Position numbers and translations under genes: made by a program. Under the pieces are notes generated by a model, which ran no database searches, was not told where the DNA came from, and was given only the letters and a program-made list of their open reading frames with translations. From Polytrichum commune (taxonomy: Eukaryota > Streptophyta > Polytrichopsida > Polytrichales > Polytrichaceae), in assembly GCA_950295325.1 (NCBI GenBank), contig OX485805.1, forward strand, positions 8,248,501-8,312,500: a DNA stretch of 64,000 bases. Reading direction: 5' to 3'. Shown here in pieces: positions 32,931-45,664 of this stretch (its first letter is position 1; the number at the start of each line of letters is the position of its first letter).

Positions 32931-33056
32931 TTGCAGCTTTCCAACCGAGTTCTAGTTTCATACAATCTAAATGTGAGGAAACCAACTTACTAGGACCTGT
33001 TGCTGTCTGCAACCAAATACTTTTTCTTTGATATCCTAGGTTGATATAAAAAAATC

Positions 33057-33630
33057 GACGGCTGAATCGACGGCTGTCCGCGAATTGGCTCCCCTGTCCT
33101 CTCCCAATGCGATTCACAGCCCCTCCTAAGCCTTTCCTTTGCGATTGCAAGCACTTCCCCCTCCACTCTTCGCATGACATTCTAACGACCCAGGTGAGTA
33201 CACTCCAATCCTTGCCTTAAATCCTTTCTGTTCGTCGCCCTGTATCCAAACTCCGAGGTTTGCATTTTGCATTTGCATTTGGATTCGGATTTTGATCCGC
33301 TCACTCGCCGTTACCTCCGTCACTTTCGTTGCTTGTGTGGAGAATAAATGGCGAAGTTTCGGCAGAGTTTGGGGTTGACTTGAGTGAGGGAGATCATCTG
33401 GAAGTCATTTTGAATCGGAGGATAAGAGACACTGGTTTTTTCCTTGTAACAGATCTAGCCAGAAGCAATATAATATCCCAGATGATAATTAAAAGTTCAA
33501 ATGGCCCGTTTCAAGTAGAATGTTTTGACTTGCTAGGTTTTTGCATGGTTAGTAGATTGGTACGTTGGTGATGTTCTGGGGCTCCTTGCATGGATGTTGT
33601 GTTTTGGGATTGTGTAATAAGAAGTGGACA
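33057..33630 (+). pseudogene. Truncated duplicate of the membrane-protein gene 5' half
   Basis: Near-identical to 31207-31990, including the donor CCCAG|GTGAGT. It differs in ways that kill it. The ATG copy (MAKFRQSLGLT) is followed at once by TGA. About 230 bp, corresponding to 31530-31760, is deleted. The acceptor CTTGCAG has become CTTGCATG, and similarity ends at about 33625, before the membrane helices. Copies share a direct orientation, so a local tandem duplication is likely. Confidence 0.8.
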
Positions 33631-36484
33631 TGAGGATTGTGTTGCACGCACTGGCGGAGACCGTCTAAGTAAGTGCTTCCGAGTGTGCACTGAATTTAAG
33701 TACCTCTTTTATTTCACCAAGAACAGGAGCTGATGTAGCATCACAGCTTTGGTGCATCAATATCTCGGACCTACGCATGCAACCTTGCACTGTCACACAG
33801 GTGCTGCAGATTCCTTGTCTGTGTGACCTTTTAAGTGTTGTAGACGTGCGCACAAAACCTGATCCTTTTTACTTAAAAATGTTATGGTATCTATTTATTT
33901 TGTTGTCCAATGTGACCGGTCGCGCTTGATTGTGACCTTGTATTACACAGTGATGAGTGCCTTTATCATCATCTTTATATCATGCGAACTAGGTTGTTCC
34001 AACATTTTATTTCTTGACAGAAACTTTGGAACTGGCATAAGTCCTGAGATGAAGTTGTTTTTCATGGCTCCAAGTGGTTCCTCTCTCACATACCTCCTTT
34101 ATCCAAGTCTGCTTGTGTAAGTTAGCAAACATGGTGACTTCATTCTGTAAAGTCACCTAGTGGTAATTATTATCCAGTATAAAAATTTGATACACGTAAC
34201 CAAAAAAGGATTAGGATTTGGATTTTCACCTCTGGAGGTAAGTTGGTTGGATCTCGTAAAGTTGCACTCCTACCATTTTCGTACTTTAGATCAATGTTAA
34301 ATAAATAGTAAATATTTGAACTCATGTTGAATTAGTCGTTGGGCAAATTTTGGATCACCCATGTGACGATATTGAGCCGGAAATGGTCTTGCATTTGTAA
34401 TGGAAACCCTGACCGATGCGTAGTGTGGACTTTTGACGAATTTCGCACAAGTTGTGAGGAGCAAATATGGTAAGTTTTAATCCTTTTGGAGGTAGGGAAG
34501 AGATTCTCAGAGTATTCAAATCTGGGACAGGTGCAGGCATGTAACAATGTGTATGCTTCGTTTGTAGTGTGCAGTGTGTTTGATGCATTTCTTGCTTCAA
34601 AAAAAATTCCAGATTTTGTGCCACCCAGGCTTCCTCCTCTTTTGTGCTTTTCCACCGTCTGTGGTTGAGCTATTCCTATACAAAATGAACACGTGAAGGA
34701 TCCGTATCAACGGCTTGGCGCGTAATTCCTCACTTACGTAATCCGTGTAAAAAATTTAATTGCTTGCAATTATCTATACCATTCTCTAGAAGCACTTCAA
34801 TAAAATTGTTTGCTTGTTCAACTGGTTTTGATGATTTTTTGCTCTAGTAGAAAAGGACGGATGGACTATTAGGAAAAACAAAATGCCTTTTTGCAGAGAT
34901 TCAGAAAGCAGGTTTTGTGTAGTTCATGTAAACGTCAATAAGCTGATTGCCTCATGTTTGGAGGAACTTTAGATCTTTTTGCATTTTGTGCTCTGCAAGA
35001 GTGCCAGTGGGTTGAGTTTAAAGTTGATCATGATGACGACTTGAGGGATAGTTCAAGAACTAATCGGGATTAAAGACGAGGTGGTTATTGCATCTTTTGA
35101 ATAGCACATCACTTATTTTCCATAGTATTATGGTAGTTTGAAGTTTCAACACTTTGCATCTCAAATTCGTGCTACATCGGCATTTGAAGATCCCGAATTC
35201 CACATTTGACATGGAGCTTGTTGGCCTTGTAACTTGCACTTCATTGACAATCTTGATTGGAGTAGGGGCCAATACTATGCGTTGATTAGGATTGGTACTC
35301 CTTAATGGCCATTTAAAATCAAGTAATTTACATATTTATATGATGGTAGAAAAAACAATGATCAAATTTCTTATTACAATGCACTGATAAATTGAACGAG
35401 ATCTTTGCTTTTTATATTTTTTGGAAAACTTATTTTGTGGCAATAATTCCAATTTTCATGAGCATGAATGCAATATATGCAACTAAAAACCTTGTTTACT
35501 CGATTGTACATCTTTATTTGATGAACAGAGTGTTGTAATCTTCAAATCATGAAGACATTCTAAGTAATTTTATACCTCTCATCTTCACTGCATCCAAAGT
35601 CAATCTCCATTGAACTAAGCACAAGGATGACAATATTGGGTTGATTACCGGGACAAAAATAGGAATATAATTATCAACTAAAATCATGAATTTGTACATT
35701 TGAGAGTTTTTATTTTCAAGAGGTTGCTTGAAGTTTTTGATAGGGAGATTGAATGGAGTGTTGCTTCCTAGCACTTGAGGACTTGCATTTGGGTGACCAT
35801 CCATTTTTAGCAGCAAATGCCTTATAAGTTGATTCAGAGGAGCCTATGAGACATGTCGAGTTGATAAGTTCGCCTTATTTTTCATTGACTAAAAATATCA
35901 TAAAGTATAATTTTTATTCTTGAATTAATCTAGAACTCAATTCTTATCTCGAGGGACCATTGTGTAGTTATTCATGTTGTGCACTTGCTCATTTGATGAA
36001 TAAAGCAATGAAGTTTATGAAATATACTACACTTATGTAGTGTAAAGTGTATTGAATTTGTACTTCCATGATCTTAATTAAATGTTATGTTTTTAGGGAT
36101 TGGGGAGTATTTTGGAATAATATTAAATTTTAGCATGTTAGCCCCTATCTAAATACTCAAAAAATGCATGTGTATAGGAAACAAAAGGGATGGTGCTCTT
36201 GTCGTGTTTCACATGTTGCTAATAAGAGAGCATTTGGGCCAAGATTAACTAGATTTATATGCTTGCATTTATTATTGGTTACTTTAATGACAATTTGTAT
36301 GTACCTATGTCAATGTAAATTTGTAGTTGTGGAGATATAAAGTGGTTGTCGCTTTGATTTTTTGTTACATGGATGTTTGCAGATGGAGTGAGCACTTTTA
36401 TATGGTTGGAACCACGTTGATTACCATTTCTTTGGACACTTGTTGGCGATCGAGACAATATGGTTTTCTAGGAAATATTTCATC
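33631..36484. other. Intergenic DNA upstream of the receptor gene
   Basis: Short open frames only, none with known motifs. The 600 bp before the receptor ATG is AT-rich and presumably holds its promoter and 5' leader; I could not place a convincing TATA box or leader intron. Confidence 0.5.
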
Positions 36485-39400
36485 ATGGCGAAGCTTTTGG
36501 AATTGTTTTTTGAGCAACTATCAAGGTTTTGGGATTTTATTGGAACTTGCTTTATGATGTTTTGGACATATCAGCAAAGAGGAACCATTGATGAATATGA
36601 TGTTGGAGATTTATTGCAATGGCAGAATAAAGAAATACATAGACTTGAAGGGATTTCAAATGGAAATGAAGTATTGAACAAGAAGCAATGTAAGCATCTT
36701 CTCACCAAGCTTAAAGAAGTTGAAGTATGTGTTCGGGAGATGATCACGTCGAGTAGTGAGGTCCAAGAGCTCGGTGTTGCAATTGAGGAGCTATGTTGCA
36801 TTACACAAAAATTTGGAGTTGTGATGAGTGAATGCGGAAATCAAAATCGGAGTCAAGCAATTGCATTGCAAATAAATAACAAGGAGGCTTTTCGAGAACT
36901 TGTGTCCGATTTGAGGTGTTGTTGGGATGTGATACTTGAGATGCATTCAACAAGCCATCCACGGTCGCAACTTGTCATGTCTACCATTGATCTAGACATG
37001 CCGACCTTGAAAGAAATTGAGGACGAGAAAGAAATTCTTCAAGAAAGTCTCAAAGATGGCAACAACTATGATTGGAGAAAATATTTATGGCAAAGATTGG
37101 GGGACTTGCAACTTGAAGGTGGAGAACTTGATGGTGTGGAGGTTCCAATTGTCATTGATTCATTGAAACCAAAACTTTTGAAAGAAATTGGGAAAGGAAA
37201 TTTTGGTGTTGTGTACGAATCAATGTGGTTGGGATTTAAATGTGCAACAAAGATTTTGCCAATTTCAAATGGAATCCAAAATGTCCGCAAAGAGGTTGGT
37301 ATTTTGGCAGGCTTGAGCCATCCGAATCTCATCAAATTCATCTATTGTGGAGTTGGTGGGAGCATAGACGAGTTGTGTTCTTCAACTCTTGGGAATTCAC
37401 CAAGTGTTGAATATTCAACACTTGAAGCTCCTTTGGAGAATTTGTATTTGGTGATGGAGTTCATGGACATGAGCTTGAGTGGCATGTTGGAGAAGCAGTC
37501 CAAACCGTTATCATATCTTCTTGCAATTGATATCATGCATCAAATTGCAAGTGGCATGTGTTATCTTCATGACATGCATGTTGCCCATCTTGATTTGAAG
37601 CCGGACAACGTGCTCATGAGACCCAATTCCATGGAAGGAGGAAAATTGAATTCTAGGCGATATTTGGTCAAGTTGGCTGACTATGGCACTTCCAACATTG
37701 AGGTTCCAAGCAAAGTTCCCAAGGAACAAAAGTGCCATCGTGTTGGTACACCTAAATACATGGCACCGGAGATAATTGATCAAAAGCTTGAACCTCATGC
37801 AAGTCTATTTCAAGCTGATGTATGGTCCTTTGCTATGACCTGTTCAGAGATCTTGTCACAAAGTGCTCCATTTGGGAGCGTTCCTATGAAAACCAAAGAC
37901 ATTTTGAAAAAAATTAAGGAATCTGAGAGGCCGCAATTGCCAATGAATTGTGAAGAGCTTACGAGGTTGATCGAGGAATGTTGGGTGGAGGATCCTTTAC
38001 GAAGGCCGACATTTTGGGAAATTTGTGAAAAATTGATTGATTTGAAGAAAATGTTTTTGAGAGGATCATATTCGGCAAGCCTATGTCCCAAGTTTGAAAA
38101 GGATGGAGCCTCGCTCCAAAACAAGTCAAGAATTGAGAAGGCAAAGAAGGTCAAAGAGAAACATGTTATAGAGGTACGTACCATTTTGGTGTTTAATAGT
38201 TTATTTATAGCTTGTTATTTCTATTGATTTAGATTAAATGCAGGTCTTTGAGGGTGTAATTTTGAATGAGAGTTATGTTCTTATTGCATGCGTTATTTAT
38301 GTAGGTGAATGAGGCAACCATGCAAGTGAACAACATGGTGGTTGGTCTTGAACGAAATCTTACAAAAGTCAAGGATCGCCTCAAGGAAGTGAAGATTTTG
38401 GGTGTCATTGGCATGGGTGGAATTGGGAAAACTACATTGGCAAATCACATATTTCATGAATTGAAGTCCACATACAATGCATCATATTTTGCCAAAGACT
38501 TGAAGAATAAAAGTGATTCACTTGGAATTGTATGTGACATGTTAAAAGACTTTAGAGAAGATCATAAAAGCTTGCCAACAAATTTGCGTCATGCACAAAA
38601 CAAGTTGAAGCAATTCATGGTTGGTAAGAAGGTTCTCATAATATTGGACGACATAAGGGATCAAGATCAACTAGATGAAGTTCTCCGTCCGGATATTTTG
38701 AGGGACAACACGGGCATCACATTGATTATGACAACCCGCCATTGGGACAAGATTAAACATCGTGTCGGGGAGAATGGCAAGATAGAGGTTGACACATTGG
38801 ATGAAAATGCAGCAAAAGAGCTTTTTATCCTTCATTCATGTGGGTCTGGAGGCTCTTTACCAATTGGATTTTGTGATATAGGAGGAAGAATAGTGGAAGG
38901 TTGCAATGGCTTGCCTTTAAGCCTAGGAGTATTGGGTGCATTTTTGCGGGATAAATGGAGGTTGCGATGTTGGGAGCGAGCATTACGAAGAATGAAAAGG
39001 GGAAGATGTTTGGGTGGTGACGAAGAATTTGAAGACACGAAGCTTTGGCGCACATTGAAGATAAGCTTTGATGGATTGGGAATGGATGAAAAAAATATGT
39101 TTTTGGACATAGCATGTTTCTTTTGCAAGGATGTGTGGGATAAAGGCATGTCAAAAGATAGAGCCTTGCACGTGTGGACCATGAATGCTATCCCCCCAAT
39201 ACAATCCTTCAATATGTTGATAGAGCGGTCATTGGTAAATGTTGACAAATATGGACACATAGAAATGCACGACCAACTACGTGACATGGGACGAATGATT
39301 GTGGAAAAGGATGGAGAATACTTGGGCACTCGAGTTCGGAGCGTGGACTTGAGTTCTTCAACTCAATCCATAAAAGAGGTATGAAATGTAATGAACGATT

Positions 39401-42136
39401 TTTTTTTTTTACATTGTTTGTTCCATGTTGTAAAGTCTATGCAACCAAAGCGTGTAATTCGATTTGGATTTTCTTGGACCATTAGTTTAGTGTTTATAAT
39501 GGTCAAGATGTTCATAGAGAAATTAGATTCTTATGTAATCTTTGCAATAATTTGCTTTATTCCATATTTTTGCAAAATAATATATGATTCTATTGATATT
39601 CTAATTTTTTTTAATAAAATGTTTACATCTTGCAAAGCAGGGCACTAAGAAAGTTGAATGTATATTGTACAAAATATCGCAATACCATTTACAAGGTCAA
39701 AACTATTGTTTAGATATGGATCTAAGCAATCTTCGACTATTGGCAATTCAAGATTATACCTTACATGGATCAACCGACTTCCGACTATTCAAACATCCTA
39801 AACAACATTTATGTCAATTGAAGGCCATTTTAATAAAGGGTTACTTCCTACAACTTCCTAAGCAACTGTGGGAATTGCATTCTTTGGAAAGCTTTGATAT
39901 AGAGGGATTGAAAAACCTTGCAGCATTGCATGAGGGACTTGGAAACTTGACTTCCTTGACACACTTGAATTTGTCACAATGTTCAAGCTTGACAACATTA
40001 CCCGAGGGACTTGGAAACCTCACTCGTTTGACGAAGATTGCTTTGGGGGGATGTTCGAGCTTGACAACATTACCTGAGGGACTTGGAAACCTCACTTCTT
40101 TGACGGCGATTAATTTGTGGGATTGTTCAAGCTTGACAACATTACCCGAGGGACTTGGAAACCTCACTCGTTTGACGGCGATTGCTTTGGGGGGATGTTC
40201 GAGCTTGACAACATTACCCGAGGGACTTGGAAACCTCACTCGTTTGACGGCGATTGCTTTGGGGGGATGTTCGAGCTTGACAACATTACCCGAGGGACTT
40301 GGAAACCTCACTTCCTTGACGAAGATTTATTTGTGGGGATGTTCAAGCTTGACAACATTACCCGAGGGACTTGGAAACCTCACTTCTTTGACGGCGATTA
40401 ATTTGTGGAATTGTTCAAGCTTGAGAACATTACCCGAGGGACTTGGAAACCTCACTTCTTTGACGGCGATTAAATTGTGGGATTGTTCAAGCTTGACAAC
40501 ATTACCCGAGGGACTTGGAAACCTCACTTGTTTGACGGAGATTAATTTGGAGGGATGTTCAAGCTTGACAACATTACCCGAGGGACTTGGAAACCTCACT
40601 TCTTTGACGGAGATTAATTTGGAGGGATGTTCAAGCTTGACAACATTACCCGAGGGACTTGGAAACCTCACTTCTTTGACGGAGATTGGTTTGAGGGGAT
40701 GTTCAAGATTGACAACATTACCCGAGGGACTTGGAAACCTCACTTCTTTGAAGAAGATTGCTTTGGGGGGATGTTCAAGCTTGCCAACATTACCTGAGGG
40801 AGTTCAAAACCTCACTTGTTTGACGAAGATTGATTTGGACGGATGTTCAAGCTTGACAACATTACCCGAGGGACTTGGCAACCTCACTTCTTTGACGAAG
40901 ATTTATTTGTGGCAATGTTCAAGCTTGACAACATTACCCGAGGGACTTGGAAACCTCACTTCTTTGACGGCGATTGGTTTGGGGGGATGTTCAAGCTTGA
41001 CAACATTACCCGAGGGACTTGGAAACCTCACTTCTCTGACGAAGATTTATTTGTGGGAATGTTCAAGCTTAACAACATTACCCGAGGGACTTGGAAACCT
41101 CACTTCTTTGACGGCGATTGGTTTGGGGGGATGTTCAAGCTTGACAACATTACCCGAGGGACTTGGAAACCTCACTTGTTTGAAGAAGATTGGTTTGGGG
41201 GGATGTTCAAGCTTGACAACATTACCCGAGGGAATTGGAAACCTCACTTGTTTGACGAAGATTGATTTGGAGGGATGTTCAAGCTTGACAACATTACCCG
41301 AGGGACTTGGAAACCTCACTTGTTTGACGGCGATTGGTTTGAGGGGATGTTCAAGCTTGACAACATTACCCGAGGGACTTGGAAACCTCACTTCTTTAAC
41401 GGAGATTGGTTTGGGGGGATGTTCAAGCTTGACAATATTACCCGAGGGACTTGGAAACCTCACTTCTTTGACGAAGATTTATTTGTGGGAATGTTCAAGC
41501 TTGACAACATTACCGGAGGGACTTGGAAACCTTACTCGTTTGAAGAAGATTGGTTTGGGGGGATGTTCAAGCTTGACAACATTACCCGAGGGACTTGGAA
41601 ACCTCACTTGTTTGACAAGGATTGGTTTGAGGGGATGTTCAAGCTTGACAACATTACCCGAGGGATTTGGAAACCTCACTTCTTTGACGAAGATTTATTT
41701 GTGGGAATGTTCAAGCTTGACAACATTACCCGAGGGACTTGGAAACCTCACTTGTTTGACGAAGATTGCTTTGGGGGGATGTTCAAGCTTGACAACATTA
41801 CCCGAGGGACTTGGAAACCTCACTTGTTTGACGAAGATTGCTTTGAGGGGATGTTCAAGCTTGACAACATTACCCGAGGGACTTGGAAACCTCACTTGTT
41901 TGAAGAAGATTGGTTTGGGGGGATGTTCAAGCTTGACAACATTACCCGAGGGAATTGGAAACCTCACTTGTTTGACGAAGATTGATTTGGAGGGATGTTC
42001 AAGCTTGACAACATTACCCGAGGGACTTGGAAACCTCACTTGTTTGACGGATATTAATTTGGAGGGATGTTCAAGCTTGACAACATTACCGGAGGGACTT
42101 GGAAACCTAACTTGTTTGATGAAGATTGATTTGTGA
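36485..42136 (+). CDS. Kinase-NB-ARC-LRR immune receptor (PNL class), three exons
   Basis: Exons 36485-38173, 38305-39378 and 39641-42136, all phase 0, encode about 1752 residues. ATG 36485 is the first ATG of its frame. Residues 1-220: helical domain with KKQCKHLLTKLKEVEVCV, resembling the DUF1221/HeLo-type bundle seen before some plant kinases (inferred). Residues 230-540: kinase with GKGNFG (236-241), Lys256, HLDLKPDN (368-375), DYG (399-401) and APE (427-429); HLD makes it non-RD, a class linked to immunity. NB-ARC: GMGGIGKTT (599-607), LIILDD (674-679), TTR (706-708), GLPL (765-768), FLDIACFF (829-836), MHD (884-886). The rest is about 30 near-identical 24-residue LRRs. No signal peptide, so probably an intracellular sensor. 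The stop is a TGA replacing a Trp codon within a repeat; an ancestral frame may have run to 45664. Confidence 0.88.
38174..38304 (+). other. Intron 1 of the receptor gene (131 bp)
   Basis: The donor GAG|GTACGT and acceptor TTTATGTAG|GTGAAT join KEKHVIE to VNEATMQVNN in phase 0. It separates the kinase exon from the NB-ARC exon, so the two modules lie in separate exons. Another AG at 38243-38244 would add a stop-containing stretch and is less likely. Confidence 0.85.
39379..39640 (+). other. Intron 2 of the receptor gene (262 bp)
   Basis: The donor AAAGAG|GTATGA and acceptor TTGCAAAGCAG|GGCACT join TQSIKE to GTKKVECILYK in phase 0. It is AT-rich with a pyrimidine tract near the acceptor. It separates the NB-ARC from the LRR exon, an intron position typical of TIR-type NLR genes too. 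Confidence 0.87.
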
Positions 42137-45100
42137 GAATGTTCAAGCTTGACAACATTACCCGAGGGACTTGGAAACCTCACTTTTTTGACGGAGATTG
42201 GTTGGAGGGGATGTTCAAGCTTGACAACATTACCCGAGGGACTTGGAAACCTCACTTCTCTGACGAAGATTGATTTGGAGGGATGTTCAAGCGTGACAAC
42301 ATTACCCGAGGGACTTGGAAACCTCACTTCTTTGACGGCGATTGGTTTGGGGGGATGTTCAAGCTTGACAACATTACCCGAGGGACTTGGAAACCTCACT
42401 TGTTTGACAAGGATTGGTTTGATGGGATTTTCAAGCTTGACAACATTACCCGAGGTACTTCGAAACCTCACTTCTTTAACGGAGATTCATTTGGGGGAAT
42501 GTTCAAACTTGACAATATTACCCGAGGGACTTGGAAATCTCACTTGTTTGATAAGGATTGGTTTGAAGGGATGTTCAAGCTTGACAACATTACCCGAGGG
42601 ACTTGGAAACCTCACTTCTTTAACGGAGATTCGTTTGGGGGAATGTTCAAACTTGACAATATTACCCGAGCGACTTGGAAACCTCACTTCTTTGACGAAT
42701 ATTGCTTTGGGGGGATGTTCCAGCTTGACAACATTACCCGAGCGACTTGGAAACCTCACTTGTTTGACAAGGATTGGTTTGAAGGGATGTTCAAGCTTGA
42801 CAACATTACCCGAGGGACTTGGAAACCTCACTTGTTTGACGGAGATTAATTTGGAGGGATGTTCAAGCTTGACAACATTACCGGAGGGACTTGGAAACCT
42901 AACTTGTTTGACGAAGATTGATTTGTGAGAATGTTGAAGCTTGACAACATTACCCGGGGGACTTGGAAACCTCACTTCTTTCAAGGAGATTCATTGGGGG
43001 AATGTTCAAGCTTGACAATATTACCCGAGGGACTTGGAAACCTCACTTGTTTGACAAGGATTGGTTTGAGGGGATGTTCAAGCTTGACAACATTACCCGA
43101 GGGACTTGGAAACCTCACTTGTTTGACGGAGATTAATTTGGAGGGATGTTCAAGCTTGACAACATTACCCGAGGGACTTGGAAACCTCACTTGTTTGACG
43201 GAGATTAATTTGGAGGGATGTTCAAGCTTGACAACATTACCGGAGGGACTTGGAAACCTCACTTGTTTGACGAAGATTGATTTGTGAGAATGTTCAAGCT
43301 TGACAACATTACCCGGGGGACTTGGAAACCTCACTTTTTTGACGGAGATTGGTTTGAGGGGATGTTCAAGCTTGACAACATTACCCGAGGGACTTGGAAA
43401 CCTCACTTCTTTCAAGGAGATTCATTGGGGGAATGTTCAAGCTTGACAATATTACCCGAGGGACTTGGAAACCTCACTTGTTTGACAAGGATTGGTTTGA
43501 GGGGATGTTCAAGCTTGACAACATTACCCGAGGGACTTGGAAACCTCACTTCTCTGACGAAGATTGATTTGGAGGGATGTTCAAGTTTGACAACATTACC
43601 CGAGCGACTTGGAAACCTCACTTCTTTGACGGTGATGAATTTTGTGGGAATGTTCAAGCTTGACAACATTACCCGAGGGGCTTGGAAATTTCACTTCTTT
43701 GACGAAGATTGATTTGGACGGATGTTCAAGCTTGACAACATTACCCGAGCGACTTGGAAACCTCACTTCTTTGACGGTGATGAATTTTGTGGGAATGTTC
43801 AAGCTTGACAACATTACCCGAGGGACTTGGAAACCTCACTTGTTTGACAAGGATTGGTTTGAGGGGATGTTCAAGCTTGACAACATTACCCGAGGGACTT
43901 GGAAACCTCAGTTCTTTCACGGAGATTCATTTGGGGGAATGTTCAAGCTTGACAATATTACCCGAGGGACTTGGAAACCTCACTTCTTTGACAAGGATTG
44001 GTTTGAGGGGATGTGCAAGCTTGACAACATTACCCGAGGGACTTGGAAACCTCAGTTCTTTCACGGAGATTCATTTGGGGGAATGTTCAAGCTTGACAAT
44101 ATTACCCGAGGGACTTGGAAACCTCACTTGTTTGACAAGGATTGGTTTGAGAGGATGTTCAAGCTTGACAACATTACCTGAGGGACTTGGAAACCTCACT
44201 TCTTTCACAGAGATTCGTTTGGGGGAATGTTCAAGCTTGATAATATTACCCGAGCGACTTGGAAACCTCACTTGTTTGACAAGGATTGGTTTGAGGGGAT
44301 GTTCAAGCTTGACAACATTACCCGAGGGACTTGGAAACCTCACTTCTTTGACGGCGATTGGTTTGGGGGGATGTTCAAGCTTGACAACATTACCCGAGGG
44401 ACTTGCAAACCTCACTTCTTTGACGGAGATTGGTTTGAGGGGATGTTGAAGCTTGACAACATTAGCCGAGGGACTTGGAAAACTCACTTCTTTGACGGCG
44501 ATTAATTTTGTGGGATTGTTCAAGCTTGACAACATTACCCGAGGGACTTGGAAACCTCACTTGTTTGACGAAGATTGATTTGGAGGGATGTTCAAGCTTG
44601 ACAACATTACCCGAGGGACTTGGAAACCTCACTCGTTTGAAGAAGATTGGTTTGGGGGGATATTCAAGCTTGACAACATTACCCGAGGGACTTGGAAACC
44701 TCACTTCTTTGACGAAGATTTATTTGTGGGAATGTTCAAGCTTGACAACATTACCCGAGGGACTTGGAAACCTCACTTCTTTGACGGCGATTGGTTTGGG
44801 GGGATGTTCAAGCTTGACAACATTACCCGAGGAACTTGAAAACCTCACTTCTTTGACGGAGATTGGTTTGGGGGGATGTTCGAGCTTGACAACATTACCC
44901 ATGGGACTTGGAAAACTCAGTCTTCTTTGACGGAGTTTGATTTGGGGGGATGATCAAGCTTGACAACATTACCCGAGGGCCTTGGAAACCTCACTCGTTT
45001 GAAGAAGATTGGTTTGGGGGGATGTTCAAGCTTGACAACATTACCCGAGGGACTTGGAAACCTCACTTCTTTGAAGAAGATTGATTTGAGGGGATGTTCA

Positions 45101-45640
45101 AGCTTGACAACATTACTCGAGGGACTTGGAAACCTCACTTCTTTGACGGAGATTGGTTTGGGGGGATGTTCAAGCTTGATAACATTACCCGAGGGACTTG
45201 GAAACCTCACTTCTTTGAAGAGGATTGACTTGTGGGAATGTTCAAGCTTGACAACATTACTCGAGGGACGTGGAAACCTCACTTCTTTGACGGAGATTGG
45301 TTTGGGGGGATGTTCAAGCTTGACAACATTACCCGAGGGACTTGGAAACCTCATTTCTTTGACGAAGATTTATTTGTGGGAATGTTCAAGCTTGACAACA
45401 TTACCCGTTTGACTTGGAAACCTCACTTGTTTGACGGCGATTAATTTGTGGGATTGTTCAAGCTTGACAACATTACCCGAGGGATTTGGAAACCTCACTT
45501 CTTTGACGGCGATTGATTTTGGGGGATGTTCAAGCTTGACAGCATTACCCGAGGGACTTGGAAACCTCACTTCTTTGACGGAGATTGGTTTGGGGGGATG
45601 TTCGAGCTTGACAATATTACCCGTGGGACTTGGAAGTATT
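39925..45640 (+). repeat. LRR-coding tandem array, about 79 units of 72 bp
   Basis: The unit encodes LGNLTSLTEIDLEGCSSLTTLPEG, with variation mainly at the residues after LTS/LTC/LTR and before GCSSL. Most units contain an AAGCTT (HindIII) site. Units are nearly identical, as in a satellite. The first 2.2 kb is in frame with the receptor; the rest has stops and frame changes. The unit lacks stops in several frames on both strands, which creates long shadow open frames (for example 258 codons at 41695-42471 minus) that are not genes. Confidence 0.95.
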
Positions 45641-45664
45641 ATAAGGTGGAACGTTTTCAAATAG
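42137..45664 (+). pseudogene. Decayed continuation of the LRR exon
   Basis: After the TGA at 42134-42136 the same frame continues in LRR code to a second TGA at 42926-42928. The LRR reading then moves through other frames (42985-43287, 43430-43620, 43690-43740), returns to the original frame at 43787-44449, shifts again (44508-44930) and returns for 44960-45412 and 45431-45664, where it ends with a non-repeat tail (GLGSIIRWNVFK). The tail in the original frame suggests the ancestral protein continued to here, with about 2000 residues in this exon. It could be transcribed as a long 3' UTR. Confidence 0.8.

Noticed and set aside
36440-36484. Receptor start upstream of ATG 36485
   Set aside because: The frame is open but begins with TTG and has no ATG; a plant gene is expected to start at the first ATG, 36485, unless an upstream exon exists.
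39925-45640. Regular 72-bp direct repeats as a CRISPR-like or satellite array
   Set aside because: Units are contiguous without spacers and encode a leucine-rich repeat in frame with an NB-ARC gene in a eukaryote.
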